From Arthrobacter rhizosphaerae (GTDB taxonomy: Bacteria > Actinomycetota > Actinomycetes > Actinomycetales > Micrococcaceae): DNA of 64,000 nt. The translations under genes were made by a program, and so were the position numbers. The notes under the pieces were generated by a model that was not told the origin of the DNA, ran no database searches, and saw nothing but the letters and a program-made list of their open reading frames with translations. The stretch lies in the NCBI RefSeq assembly GCF_023062595.1, contig NZ_JALLAN010000011.1:62001-126000 (forward strand), read 5' to 3'. Positions 16,652 through 24,244 of this stretch are shown in pieces. The stretch's first letter is position 1. The number at the start of each line of letters is the position of its first letter.

Positions 16652-17458
16652 CTATTGAGTTGAGCGGCGCTGCTCCTCACCCCGCTCGCGGGTTTCACGT
16701 GGCGTTTCCCCGATCACTTTCTTGTAGCTCCGCGAGAAGTGCGGGTAGTCCGTGTAGCCAAGAGAGAATGCCAAATCAGCAAGTTGTGTGCTCGATTCCG
16801 CGAAAAGGAGTGTGGCTGCATGCTGGAGACGGCGGCAGTCGATCAGCCACTTGGGCGTTACCCCGATGTGGGCGTAGACCAATCTCTCCAGTGAACGGAG
16901 CGGGACGTTGACCCGTTCCGCGAGATCCGAGGACCGCAGGATGCTGTCATCGTCTTCGGCCAATTGGCACACGACGTTCACCATTGCGGCCCTCTCGTCG
17001 AGCTCCGACACGAACGGGAAGAGCCACGACCGCAGAATCCCCACCAGTGCAAGGCGCGCCGCGGGCACTGAAAGAGTTCCGTTCATAACGTCTGCGAGCG
17101 CCTGATGGGGAGCACTGCCAAGGTGCTCGCCGGTCGCGGGCAGATTCGCAGGTTCCGCAGCAGCCAGCAGCCGGCCGGCGGCGGGACGGAACAGCACTCC
17201 GACTGCCCAGGACGTACCCCTGAGTTCCTGTACCTGGACACGGGACTCCGGGCCGAACAGCCTGGCACTTCGGGTATCGATCACCGCGTTAAGTGCCGGA
17301 TAGGTCAGGACGCGCTGGGACCGGACCTCGCCGTCGGGAATCTCCCAGCGGACCACCCAAACATGCCGCACCAGCTCAGCCAGACCCGGCCCCAGCTCAA
17401 ACCGGTCAAAGGTGACGTCCGTGGCCCCGGGATTCAGGTGACCCTTGGAAACTGGCAC
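16652..17458 (-). CDS. AraC-family transcriptional regulator
   Basis: A 268-residue regulator with an N-terminal DUF6597-like sensor domain (PGATDVTFDRFELGPGLAELVRHVWVVRWEI) and a C-terminal AraC HTH_18 domain (VNVPLRSLERLVYAHIGVTP and STQLADLAFSLGYTDYPHFS). The start at GTG 17458 is chosen because AAAGGAG lies 7 bases before it; the frame is open further upstream. It diverges from a VOC protein across 62 bases, so it probably controls that gene and itself. Confidence 0.88.
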   Translation of the reverse strand: MPVSKGHLNPGATDVTFDRFELGPGLAELVRHVWVVRWEIPDGEVRSQRVLTYPALNAVIDTRSARLFGPESRVQVQELRGTSWAVGVLFRPAAGRLLAAAEPANLPATGEHLGSAPHQALADVMNGTLSVPAARLALVGILRSWLFPFVSELDERAAMVNVVCQLAEDDDSILRSSDLAERVNVPLRSLERLVYAHIGVTPKWLIDCRRLQHAATLLFAESSTQLADLAFSLGYTDYPHFSRSYKKVIGETPRETRERGEEQRRSTQ

Positions 17459-17520
17459 GAGTGCTCCTTTTGTCGCAAAACTACAAGACGGCGTGACCGC
17501 CCGGCATTCAGCATTGGGGT

Positions 17521-18063
17521 ATGGAAAAAACACAATCAGAGCAGGTCCTGCAAGCTACCGAACAGACTGAGGCAGTTAGCGGGAGGCACACAACGAACGG
17601 TATCCCCCACGGAAGCACATCGATCACTCCCCACCTGGCGGTGGAGCCGGCTGCCAAGGCGATGGAATTCTATCGTGACGTATTTGGCGCCAGGATTCTC
17701 GACGTGACCCGTTTTCCCGGCAGCGATTTGATTGCCCATGCCGTCCTGGATTTCGGATCAGGACTCCTGACCCTGAGTGATCCACTTGAGGAGTACGGGC
17801 TGGTAGCCCCCGTTGGCGACGCCGGGCACTCGTTTTCACTGGCAGTGTATGTGCCCAACACAGACAGGACGCTTGCCGCAGCGGAGGCCGCTCATGCCAC
17901 CGTGCGCGAGCCGGCCATGACTTTCGTCAGTGGTGACAGGTTCGCCTCCATCGTGGACCCTTTTGGCGTCCGCTGGTCGGTCATGACCCGGGTGGTTGAC
18001 CTCTCGCCAGAGGAAAGCAAACAACGCGTCCAGGAGTGGGCGGCCGGGCAGAGCTCCAGCTAA
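17521..18063 (+). CDS. VOC-superfamily (PhnB/glyoxalase-like) protein
   Basis: A 180-residue protein whose residues from about 35 on form one VOC unit: ITPHLAVEPAAKAMEFYRDVF, GARI, HSFSLAVYVPNTD and ASIVDPFGVRWSVMTRV. The spacing suggests a PhnB-like single-chain protein that dimerises. Metal ligands are only partly recognisable, so glyoxalase activity is not established. The first 30 residues are a low-complexity extension. It diverges from the AraC regulator. Confidence 0.82.
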   Translation: MEKTQSEQVLQATEQTEAVSGRHTTNGIPHGSTSITPHLAVEPAAKAMEFYRDVFGARILDVTRFPGSDLIAHAVLDFGSGLLTLSDPLEEYGLVAPVGDAGHSFSLAVYVPNTDRTLAAAEAAHATVREPAMTFVSGDRFASIVDPFGVRWSVMTRVVDLSPEESKQRVQEWAAGQSSS

Positions 18064-18096
18064 ACGGCATCGCATGGCCCATGGCCTCACAGCTGA

Positions 18097-19173
18097 TTAG
18101 GCCACCTGGATCCAAGGCTCGCCCTGGGAGGAGCGGTGCCATGCCTGGCGGCCACCCTCTGATTCGCGCGCGACGTCGGTGAGCCAGAGGGTGCTGTCGG
18201 GATCCCATCCGGCCATAACGGTTGCATTTTCGTCGTCGACTTGAAGCAGGCGCATTGCGCCGTTGAGGTAACCCAGGACTGTGAGGTGGACAGCGTCCCA
18301 CTCTCCCGCAACCTGTTCCCAATCCGGGATAACCCATCGCCCATCGCGACCCGTCACGCGATACCAGTCATGTCGCCGGGATGCCGTGACCTCAAGCGGG
18401 AATTTCCGGCACAGCAACATCCAGTCAGCCGCGTCGCGGATTTCAAGAGTGCGGCCCGTTCCCCTGACGGGAATCACCGTTGCCTCTTCCCATCCCAGGG
18501 AGTCCTCCACAAGACTCAGCGCGGCCGGGACTTGTCCGACCGTTTGAACCAGACCGTGCGGAATGGACCACCATGATCCGGACCAGTTCGCCCGAGGGTC
18601 CCGGGGACGTTCCAGGGAAGCCTGTTCGTCCTCCGCACGTACATTGCGCACCCAATTTTGGAGGGTCAGTTGGGGATCATGCGGTAAGGGCGTTGGATCG
18701 TTTGGCGACCGCCAATCAATGGCCCACTGCTCCTCCCGACGCGCTTGCCACCACCACTCGCTGCCGGGTGCTGTCAGGAGCTGTTCGGCGACGGGGACGA
18801 GAGCAGCGGTGATGGCCGGGAGCAGCCCGAGCACATCCTCGCCGTCGGGTTCCTGCCAATACCTTGCACTATCGACGGACCGCTCAAGGGCAGCCTGTAT
18901 CCGGTCACCGCTTAGATCAGAGAAGGCCAGGGAGCCTAGCCTTGCCGCCAACTGCTCTGGTGATGGAACGGCATGTTGGGCCTCGTTTTGAGCTGAGGCC
19001 TCACCAGAGGAGACGGCGGTCAGCATGACTCTTGAGGTCCCTGTTCCAGCATCGAGGTGGTACGCCAGCCCCAACGCCTGCTCCCTTACCCCTGGGTCCA
19101 GCAGCATCGCCAGTTCGAGACACAGACGACGCCCACGTGGTCCGCTCAGCAGTACATCAGTTTTTGACCCCAT
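18097..19173 (-). CDS. Hypothetical cytoplasmic protein
   Basis: A 358-residue, Trp-rich, acidic protein with no signal peptide or membrane helix, and no family I recognise. The N-terminus (DVLLSGPRGRRLCLELAMLL) and the C-terminal part (AVHLTVLGYLNGAMRLLQVDD, ATVMAGWDPDSTLWLTD) look well folded. The middle region (WSGSWWSIPHGLVQTVGQ) may bind a ligand. The frame is open to 19275, but MGSKTD at 19173 with GAGG about 9 bases upstream is the better start. A longer form would overlap the Nudix gene. Confidence 0.6.
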   Translation of the reverse strand: MGSKTDVLLSGPRGRRLCLELAMLLDPGVREQALGLAYHLDAGTGTSRVMLTAVSSGEASAQNEAQHAVPSPEQLAARLGSLAFSDLSGDRIQAALERSVDSARYWQEPDGEDVLGLLPAITAALVPVAEQLLTAPGSEWWWQARREEQWAIDWRSPNDPTPLPHDPQLTLQNWVRNVRAEDEQASLERPRDPRANWSGSWWSIPHGLVQTVGQVPAALSLVEDSLGWEEATVIPVRGTGRTLEIRDAADWMLLCRKFPLEVTASRRHDWYRVTGRDGRWVIPDWEQVAGEWDAVHLTVLGYLNGAMRLLQVDDENATVMAGWDPDSTLWLTDVARESEGGRQAWHRSSQGEPWIQVA

Positions 19174-19234
19174 CAGGTCATCCTCGCACCGACAGGTGCT
19201 GGAAGAGCATCGCGAACCTCGACGGGAGTACCGG

Positions 19235-19720
19235 TTAACCGGCGACGCGAACCGCGATGGCAGCATCCAGGGCACTCATGTTCTCACCCGGGTTCCGCTC
19301 CCCGGCGGCGTCCGGCGACCACCAGAGGAAGGCTGAAGCCTCCTCGTTTATCCTGAGCTCGGGGAGGGCATCGAGTTGCGCGGAGTAAACTGCCGCGTAC
19401 TCCAGCCGGTCGGGGTTTTTGAGTGAGAAGAGTGCCCGGGCTTCGAAGGAGAGGCTTTCAACAGTCACACCTGTCTCTTCAAGCAATTCCCGGAAGGCTG
19501 CCTGTCGGGGCGTCTCGCCGGCCTCAATCATTCCGCCGGGCAACTCCCATTCCTGCCGCCACCTGTTGAAGATCATCAGGACCTTTCCCTGGTACGTCAC
19601 GACGACCAGCGACAGGGGAAGCACCGGCTCTGAGTGGACTATGTCCACCGCGCTCTCGTCGATAAAATCCAGGGCCAACAGTTGGTTGCCGTTGCGGTCA
19701 GTGACGGGAGAAGCGCGCAT
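19235..19720 (-). CDS. Nudix hydrolase
   Basis: A 161-residue Nudix protein with the full box GGMIEAGETPRQAAFRELLE followed by ETGV (GX5EX7REUXEEXGU). It hydrolyses a nucleoside diphosphate linked to some other moiety; the substrate is not predictable. ATG 19720 has AAAGGA 8 bases upstream, better than the open-frame start at 19735. The last 30 residues (MSALDAAIAVRVAG) form a helical tail. Confidence 0.88.
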   Translation of the reverse strand: MRASPVTDRNGNQLLALDFIDESAVDIVHSEPVLPLSLVVVTYQGKVLMIFNRWRQEWELPGGMIEAGETPRQAAFRELLEETGVTVESLSFEARALFSLKNPDRLEYAAVYSAQLDALPELRINEEASAFLWWSPDAAGERNPGENMSALDAAIAVRVAG

Positions 19721-19986
19721 CAAAGATCCTTTCAAGGGAGTGGCTCACGGACGTCTCAGCGCGTACGCCACACGGCCGGGACGGGCAGCGCGTAGTTGGT
19801 GTATAGAGAAGCAAGTACCGGGGTCCCGACCTGCGCTGAGGGGACGTCAAAGTCGAGTACGTGTTACTCGTGTGGCACCTACCGCTCCGCAGTTCACTGG
19901 TAGTGGAAGCCAGCACCGCTGGCTTCCACCAGGATTAGTGAGAGAGCCACTTTCGCACCTGGTGCTACTCCGGGGGGAGTGCGGAA

Positions 19987-20118
19987 ATGAGCAAAGCCGA
20001 GAAAGAAAAGCTACGTTACTGCGATTACTACTGGTGCATGTCGCTCAAGGACTTCACCGAGTGGGTAGAGGCTGAGGACGGCCCCGAACCCGGATTGTCG
20101 TATTCAGACAACGGTTGA
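19987..20118 (+). CDS. Small protein (43 aa)
   Basis: Short frame starting MSKAEKEKLRYCDYYWCM and ending LSYSDNG. It is preceded by GGGGGGAG, an excellent ribosome binding site 8 bases before ATG. Composition (Lys/Glu-rich start, YCDYYWC aromatic-Cys cluster) looks like a genuine small protein. No family recognised. It is convergent with another small gene. Confidence 0.5.
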   Translation: MSKAEKEKLRYCDYYWCMSLKDFTEWVEAEDGPEPGLSYSDNG

Positions 20119-20140
20119 TACGAGCACGCGACCGGAAAGC

Positions 20141-20281
20141 TCAGTTTTCGGTCTTGATCAGGAGCAGTTCGTAGCCCTCAGGCACTTTGGCCTCGAGCTC
20201 TTCCCGACCTTCGTGAATGGAGTCAGCCTCCACCTCGACGGTGCTGGTTTCTTTGGAACGGATCACGCCAATTAGTTTCAC
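20141..20281 (-). CDS. Small acidic protein (46 aa)
   Basis: A GTG-started frame reading KLIGVIRSKETSTVEVEADS then IHEGREELEAKVPEGYELLL and IKTEN. It starts 9 bases after the stop of the 116-residue gene upstream, so translational coupling is likely. The alternating pattern looks like a beta-beta-alpha mini-domain. Function unknown; no separate ribosome binding site is seen. Confidence 0.5.
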   Translation of the reverse strand: MKLIGVIRSKETSTVEVEADSIHEGREELEAKVPEGYELLLIKTEN

Positions 20282-20290
20282 CGCAACACT

Positions 20291-20641
20291 TTATACGTTC
20301 GGAGGCTCCGAGTCGGGCCTCTGGTCTCCTTTATGGCCGCGCAGGTTTTCCTGGACCTTGCCGAACAGGTCCTTGATGGTGGATTCAGTATTCGTCAGCA
20401 TGTCCGGCTGCAGGTACACATTTTGCGAGGGCGGCAGGCTGTAGTGGGAGGGCAGTCCCCCGACGCCGTCGACCCCCTCCAAAGCAATGGTCACCCCGCC
20501 TTCCTTGCGGGCGATCGCTCCGATCCGGCCGAAAACCACTGTGAACTCGTCCGGCTGGAAGCTGACTGTCTGGCCAATATGAGTGCGGTTCAACTCCGCG
20601 GCCGGAAGGGCCTTTTCATTGCCGGTCCCGAGATAGTCCAT
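20291..20641 (-). CDS. Hypothetical protein (116 aa)
   Basis: An unrecognised cytoplasmic protein. The first 55 residues (THIGQTVSFQPDEFTVVFGR, IGAIARKEGGVTIALEG) look like a small beta-barrel. A linker with Pro and Ser (LPSHYSLPPSQNVYLQP) and a helical, charged tail (TIKDLFGKVQENLRGHKGD) follow. TAGGAG lies 8 bases before ATG. It heads a two-gene unit with the 46-residue gene. Confidence 0.55.
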   Translation of the reverse strand: MDYLGTGNEKALPAAELNRTHIGQTVSFQPDEFTVVFGRIGAIARKEGGVTIALEGVDGVGGLPSHYSLPPSQNVYLQPDMLTNTESTIKDLFGKVQENLRGHKGDQRPDSEPPNV

Positions 20642-20702
20642 GATTTTCTCCTAGAGCTAGGTAGCGGCTTATGCGTGCAGTCTAATGAAAGGAATGACTG
20701 CA

Positions 20703-21269
20703 ATGGGTAGCAATGACTACGATTTTTTCACCGTGTGGCGTGTCCCCGGAACGGTGGACGAAGTCACGGCGATCCTGACTGATGCAGCCTCCTTGCCTGT
20801 TTGGTGGCCCTCCGTCTACCTCAGCGTCGTACCCGTGCCTTCAGATCGAGGCGATCCTGCGGAAGGAGACCCCGGGAAAGGAAACTCGGGGAGTTATCAC
20901 CTGCATACCAAGGGCTGGCTCCCCTATACCCTCCGCTGGACGATGACTCCCCAAGGACCTGTAACCCGGGAAGGTTTTGCCCTCAGCGCCTCCGGTGACC
21001 TGACAGGAACCGGACAATGGTCCTTCACCCAGGACGGCCCGGAAACTGTGGTCACCTATCGCTGGCAGGTCAGCGCGGGAAAGCCGCTGCTTCGCCGGCT
21101 CGGCGGGCTGCTGAAACCAGTGTTCAGCGCTAACCATCGCTGGGCTATGGCGCGGGGCGAGGAAAGCCTGACCTTGGAATTGCGACGCCGCCGCCACGCC
21201 CTGGCCGGGACACTGGATGACGTTGCTCCTCCCCCGGCAGCAACTTTCCGCTTCAAGCGCTTACGGTGA
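20703..21269 (+). CDS. SRPBCC/START-like protein
   Basis: A 188-residue protein of the polyketide-cyclase/SRPBCC fold: DFFTVWRVPGTVDEVTAILT, PVWWPSVYLSV, WTMTPQGPVTREGFALSASG, GQWSFTQDGPETVVTYRW, and a C-terminal helix closing the hydrophobic pocket (FSANHRWAMARGEESL). Ligand unknown. ATG 20703 is chosen because AAAGGA precedes it at the right distance; the upstream ATG 20685 has none. Confidence 0.75.
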   Translation: MGSNDYDFFTVWRVPGTVDEVTAILTDAASLPVWWPSVYLSVVPVPSDRGDPAEGDPGKGNSGSYHLHTKGWLPYTLRWTMTPQGPVTREGFALSASGDLTGTGQWSFTQDGPETVVTYRWQVSAGKPLLRRLGGLLKPVFSANHRWAMARGEESLTLELRRRRHALAGTLDDVAPPPAATFRFKRLR

Positions 21270-21385
21270 AGCGGATGACGATTTAACGAACGACGGCGGG
21301 CTCGTCGCGAAATACCGGACCACTAACCATCCCGCTAGAATCGGAATCACGTGTCCAGCCAGTGATGAGCCGTGAGGAGGTCTCC

Positions 21386-22039
21386 GTGGCACCCGTGTCC
21401 GCCCGGATTCCCTTCCACTTGCTTCGCTCCACCGCCGTCGCTGCCACCGTGGTTTTGCTCGCCGCCCTTGCCCACATCCTGGGCGGCGGTTCGCTTCCCG
21501 GAGCCGGAATCATGGCGGCTATCCTGGCCATGACGAGTCTGTTTTCAACGCTCGCCACCAGAAGGCAACTCAGGCTTCCAGCAATGACTGCGGTCTTGGG
21601 TGCCGGGCAATTGGCCCTCCATGAGGTCTTCACCGCACTCAGCATTCCCGTACCAGAGACAGCTGCGGTCGCTGGGGCAGGTCACCACCTGGCTGGTCAG
21701 GCGGACGTCGTTGCCGACCGAGGGCTGCCATTTGCGCAGGTCGCCGAGGCGGCTGCCGGGCATGCACACCAGGTTGATTCCCCGCTGGCGGCCCTCATGC
21801 TAACGGGCCATGTTGTGGCCACCCTCCTCTGTGCCGGATTGCTCGCCAGGGGCGAGGCGGCACTTTGGTTCCTGGCAGCGTGGCTCCGCCCTCTCATTCA
21901 GCTACCGTCTCCGGTGAGGCTCGACGGCGCAACGGTACCCGCCGCTGTCAGGCCCCGTAAGGATTTCACTCCCCTTCCCTGGCGAAACCTCAGGCAAGAC
22001 TGCCGACGGGGACCACCCGCCGTCGTCGTACTTTCCTGA
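21386..22039 (+). CDS. Hypothetical membrane protein upstream of ycnI
   Basis: A 217-residue integral membrane protein with four or five hydrophobic segments (ATVVLLAALAHILGGGSLPG, GIMAAILAMTSLFSTLA, AVLGAGQLALHEVFTALSI, LMLTGHVVATLLCAGLLA). A His-rich loop (GAGHHLAG, AAAGHAHQVD) between segments could bind metal. GAGGAGG sits 6 bases before GTG 21386, deciding the start. It precedes the YcnI-like gene in the same direction, which in other bacteria goes with copper genes (known association; function here inferred). Confidence 0.65.
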   Translation: MAPVSARIPFHLLRSTAVAATVVLLAALAHILGGGSLPGAGIMAAILAMTSLFSTLATRRQLRLPAMTAVLGAGQLALHEVFTALSIPVPETAAVAGAGHHLAGQADVVADRGLPFAQVAEAAAGHAHQVDSPLAALMLTGHVVATLLCAGLLARGEAALWFLAAWLRPLIQLPSPVRLDGATVPAAVRPRKDFTPLPWRNLRQDCRRGPPAVVVLS

Positions 22040-22156
22040 CTCAGCCCCGCACTGCCGACGCCCGCGTCCTTTCGATCGCCGCGGTCATGTGACGGGTCTC
22101 CACCCTCACTTCAGTGCGCCCCCCGGAGGGGAGAGCGCACCCCGAAAGGCATTTCC

Positions 22157-22915
22157 ATGAACAAGTCCATCTTTCGCCGCGCCATTTCAGCGAGCGGCGC
22201 CATTGCCGGAACAGCTGCCCTGATGATGGCGGGAGCCGCGGGGGCCTCTGCCCACGTGAGCATCAGCCCGGATAAGACCACTGCCAACTCCTACGCCCTC
22301 CTCACATTTGGCGTTCCTCACGGCTGCGACACCTCAGGAACCACCAAGGTGACCATCACCCTGCCGGAGGAACTTAATGACGCGCAGCCCACCGTGAATC
22401 CAAGCTGGACCGTTGAAAGGGTTGAGGAGCAGCTGGCGTCACCGAAGAAGCTGGCCGACGGGGCCACCATCACCAAACGCACCAGCAAGATCGTTTACAC
22501 CGCCAAGGCCCCGCTGGACCCGAAACTCCGGGACGCCTTGGTGCTGTCGGTGAAACTGCCTGACACCCCCGGCGCCACCCTCTACTTTCCGACACTTCAA
22601 AACTGCCAGGTGGGCCAGACCGATTGGGCCGAAATCCCCAAGGACGGCCAGGATGCCCATTCACTTGAGGCGCCCGCTCCCTCAGTAACGATCTCGGAAG
22701 GCTCCCCGCAAGCAAGTGGAGCCCATGGCGGCGAGCAGAATGCCAGTGCCGCCACCGTCGCAACCGAAACCGGTGCCGCGGATCAGGGTGCGGAAGCCAG
22801 AAGCTGGGCCGGTCTCGCAGCCGGCGCGGGAGGACTCGTGCTGGGCGGCATAGCATTTACGCGCAGCAGGGTGACCAAGAAGGATTCGCTCCAGTCTGCA
22901 GATCCTTCACGCTAG
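22157..22915 (+). CDS. ycnI: YcnI-like copper-binding domain protein
   Basis: A 252-residue exported protein. A signal peptide (ISASGAIAGTAALMMAGAAGA) is followed by the YcnI/DUF1775 domain beginning HVSISPDKTTANSYALLTF, where the first mature residue is the copper-ligating His after cleavage at ASA. A Ser/Ala linker and a C-terminal membrane anchor (WAGLAAGAGGLVLGGIAF) with a basic tail complete it. YcnI proteins bind Cu(II) outside the cell. GAAAGG lies before ATG. The preceding membrane gene and following lipoprotein may be one copper-related unit. Confidence 0.85.
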   Translation: MNKSIFRRAISASGAIAGTAALMMAGAAGASAHVSISPDKTTANSYALLTFGVPHGCDTSGTTKVTITLPEELNDAQPTVNPSWTVERVEEQLASPKKLADGATITKRTSKIVYTAKAPLDPKLRDALVLSVKLPDTPGATLYFPTLQNCQVGQTDWAEIPKDGQDAHSLEAPAPSVTISEGSPQASGAHGGEQNASAATVATETGAADQGAEARSWAGLAAGAGGLVLGGIAFTRSRVTKKDSLQSADPSR

Positions 22916-23014
22916 AGCATCAATCCGATGCCCGGAATTACAATCCGGGCGTCAATCCCCCGCCGTCGCCGTGGCATCGTTGACTCACACGGCCTCCACC
23001 GTAAAGGTGTAGCC

Positions 23015-23644
23015 ATGAGGTCTCAGAGAATCAGCATTGTGTCCGCAATCGTGACGGCGGCGGGGGCCGCTCTCCTTCTGACGGCGTGCGGTCCCGGCCA
23101 ACCGCAATCGCAGCAAACCACCCCGGCAGCTTCCCCCTCCAGCAGTTCCTCGTCGGCTGCTCCCAACGAAACGTCCGCTCCCAGCAGCAGCCCCCCGGCG
23201 CCGTCGACGCCCACGGCGGGGGGAACGCCGCTGTGCCAGGCCTCGAACCTCACGGCCAGCACTGACTCATCAGGCGGAGGGGCAGCCGGCAGCATCAATA
23301 TGCAACTGGTGCTCACCAATTCAGGCTCAACCCCTTGCATGCTTCGGGGATTTCCCGGGGTCTCGCTGACGGCTGACGCGAATGGCGAGCCCATCGGGGC
23401 GCCGGCCACAAGGGACGAGTCCACGCCCGCAGCCGACGTCGTGCTGGCGCCGGGCGCGGCGGGAACGGCGCCTTTGCGCTATACCCAGGCAGGAAACTTC
23501 CAGGACTGCACACTGACGCCGGCGGCCGGCTACCGGATTTATCCTCCCGAAGACAAGGCCTCCCTTTTTATCCCGCAGCCCACAGATGCGTGCGGCAATG
23601 CCGCCGTCACGTTGCTGAGTGTGGGGGCCTTGCGGGCCCAGTAA
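23015..23644 (+). CDS. DUF4232 lipoprotein
   Basis: A 209-residue lipoprotein: signal peptide with lipobox LLTAC (Cys at about residue 25), a Ser/Pro/Ala-rich linker, then a DUF4232 domain (LCQASNLTASTDSSGGGAAG, MQLVLTNSGSTPCMLRGFPG, VVLAPGAAGTAPLRYTQAGN, YRIYPPED). The domain is an extracellular beta-sandwich of unknown role, common in actinobacteria. ATG 23015 gives the signal peptide; earlier in-frame starts do not. Confidence 0.83.
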   Translation: MRSQRISIVSAIVTAAGAALLLTACGPGQPQSQQTTPAASPSSSSSSAAPNETSAPSSSPPAPSTPTAGGTPLCQASNLTASTDSSGGGAAGSINMQLVLTNSGSTPCMLRGFPGVSLTADANGEPIGAPATRDESTPAADVVLAPGAAGTAPLRYTQAGNFQDCTLTPAAGYRIYPPEDKASLFIPQPTDACGNAAVTLLSVGALRAQ

Positions 23645-23655
23645 GGCCCGTTCAT

Positions 23656-24123
23656 TTACGGTGCCGTTTTCGGCGGGCTCACGGCGTCCCGGGCGAACGC
23701 AACACCCAAGGCGATCATGCCGAGGCCGAATGCAACGTGCAGCCAATTATCTGCGGTGTTAAGCGGGACCACGTTAAGCGGGGAGTCATGGGGAATGCAC
23801 AGCCCGAAAATCCACAAAGCCAAATAAGCCACGCCCGCGCCGATGAGGAAGGTACGGGCCTGCATCGCCAGCCGCGCCATGAACAGACCCGCCAGTCCTG
23901 TGGCCAGGTGCAGCAGATTGTGCAGCACGGAAACGTGAAAGACGCTGAAGAGCATTGCGCCGGACTGATGCCCCCACAACGCCATTCCATCTGTGCCGCT
24001 GGTGATTCCCGGAACGAATCCGAACACTCCCACAAGGACAAATGCGAAGCCAGCCGCCAGAGCGGATTTCTGAAGAGCAGTCCGCTTGCCTGTGCTCCGA
24101 CCGGAAACGTGGACTGCGTTCAT
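23656..24123 (-). CDS. DUF4383 membrane protein
   Basis: A 155-residue protein with four membrane helices and the DUF4383 pattern: FGFVPGITSGTDGMALWG, VSVLHNLLHLATGLAGLFMA and NTADNWLHVAFGLGMIALG. AGGAG lies 7 bases before ATG 24123; the longer open frame upstream lacks a start signal. Function unknown. It is divergent from the FAD/Rieske oxidoreductase and may share its promoter region. Confidence 0.83.
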   Translation of the reverse strand: MNAVHVSGRSTGKRTALQKSALAAGFAFVLVGVFGFVPGITSGTDGMALWGHQSGAMLFSVFHVSVLHNLLHLATGLAGLFMARLAMQARTFLIGAGVAYLALWIFGLCIPHDSPLNVVPLNTADNWLHVAFGLGMIALGVAFARDAVSPPKTAP

Positions 24124-24170
24124 GGTTGCGCTCCTGCTCCTTGGCGGCTGTTCCTTCACAGGTACATGGT

Positions 24171-24180
24171 AAGTATACTT
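24171..24180. promoter_or_regulatory. Palindromic -10 candidate between divergent genes
   Basis: AAGTATACTT is a perfect palindrome, so both strands read TATACT, a good -10 hexamer. It lies 47 bases from the DUF4383 start and 64 bases from the oxidoreductase start. No strong -35 is visible on either side. Confidence 0.4.
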
Positions 24181-24244
24181 ATGAAATCTTCCGACGCCCC
24201 GCTGAAGGAAATCGGGGCACGAGCCGAAAGGCAGGCGTGACCCG

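Noticed and set aside
24181..24240. Annotating the 19-codon frame as a gene
   Set aside because: No ribosome binding site and very short; mentioned only as possible leader peptide.
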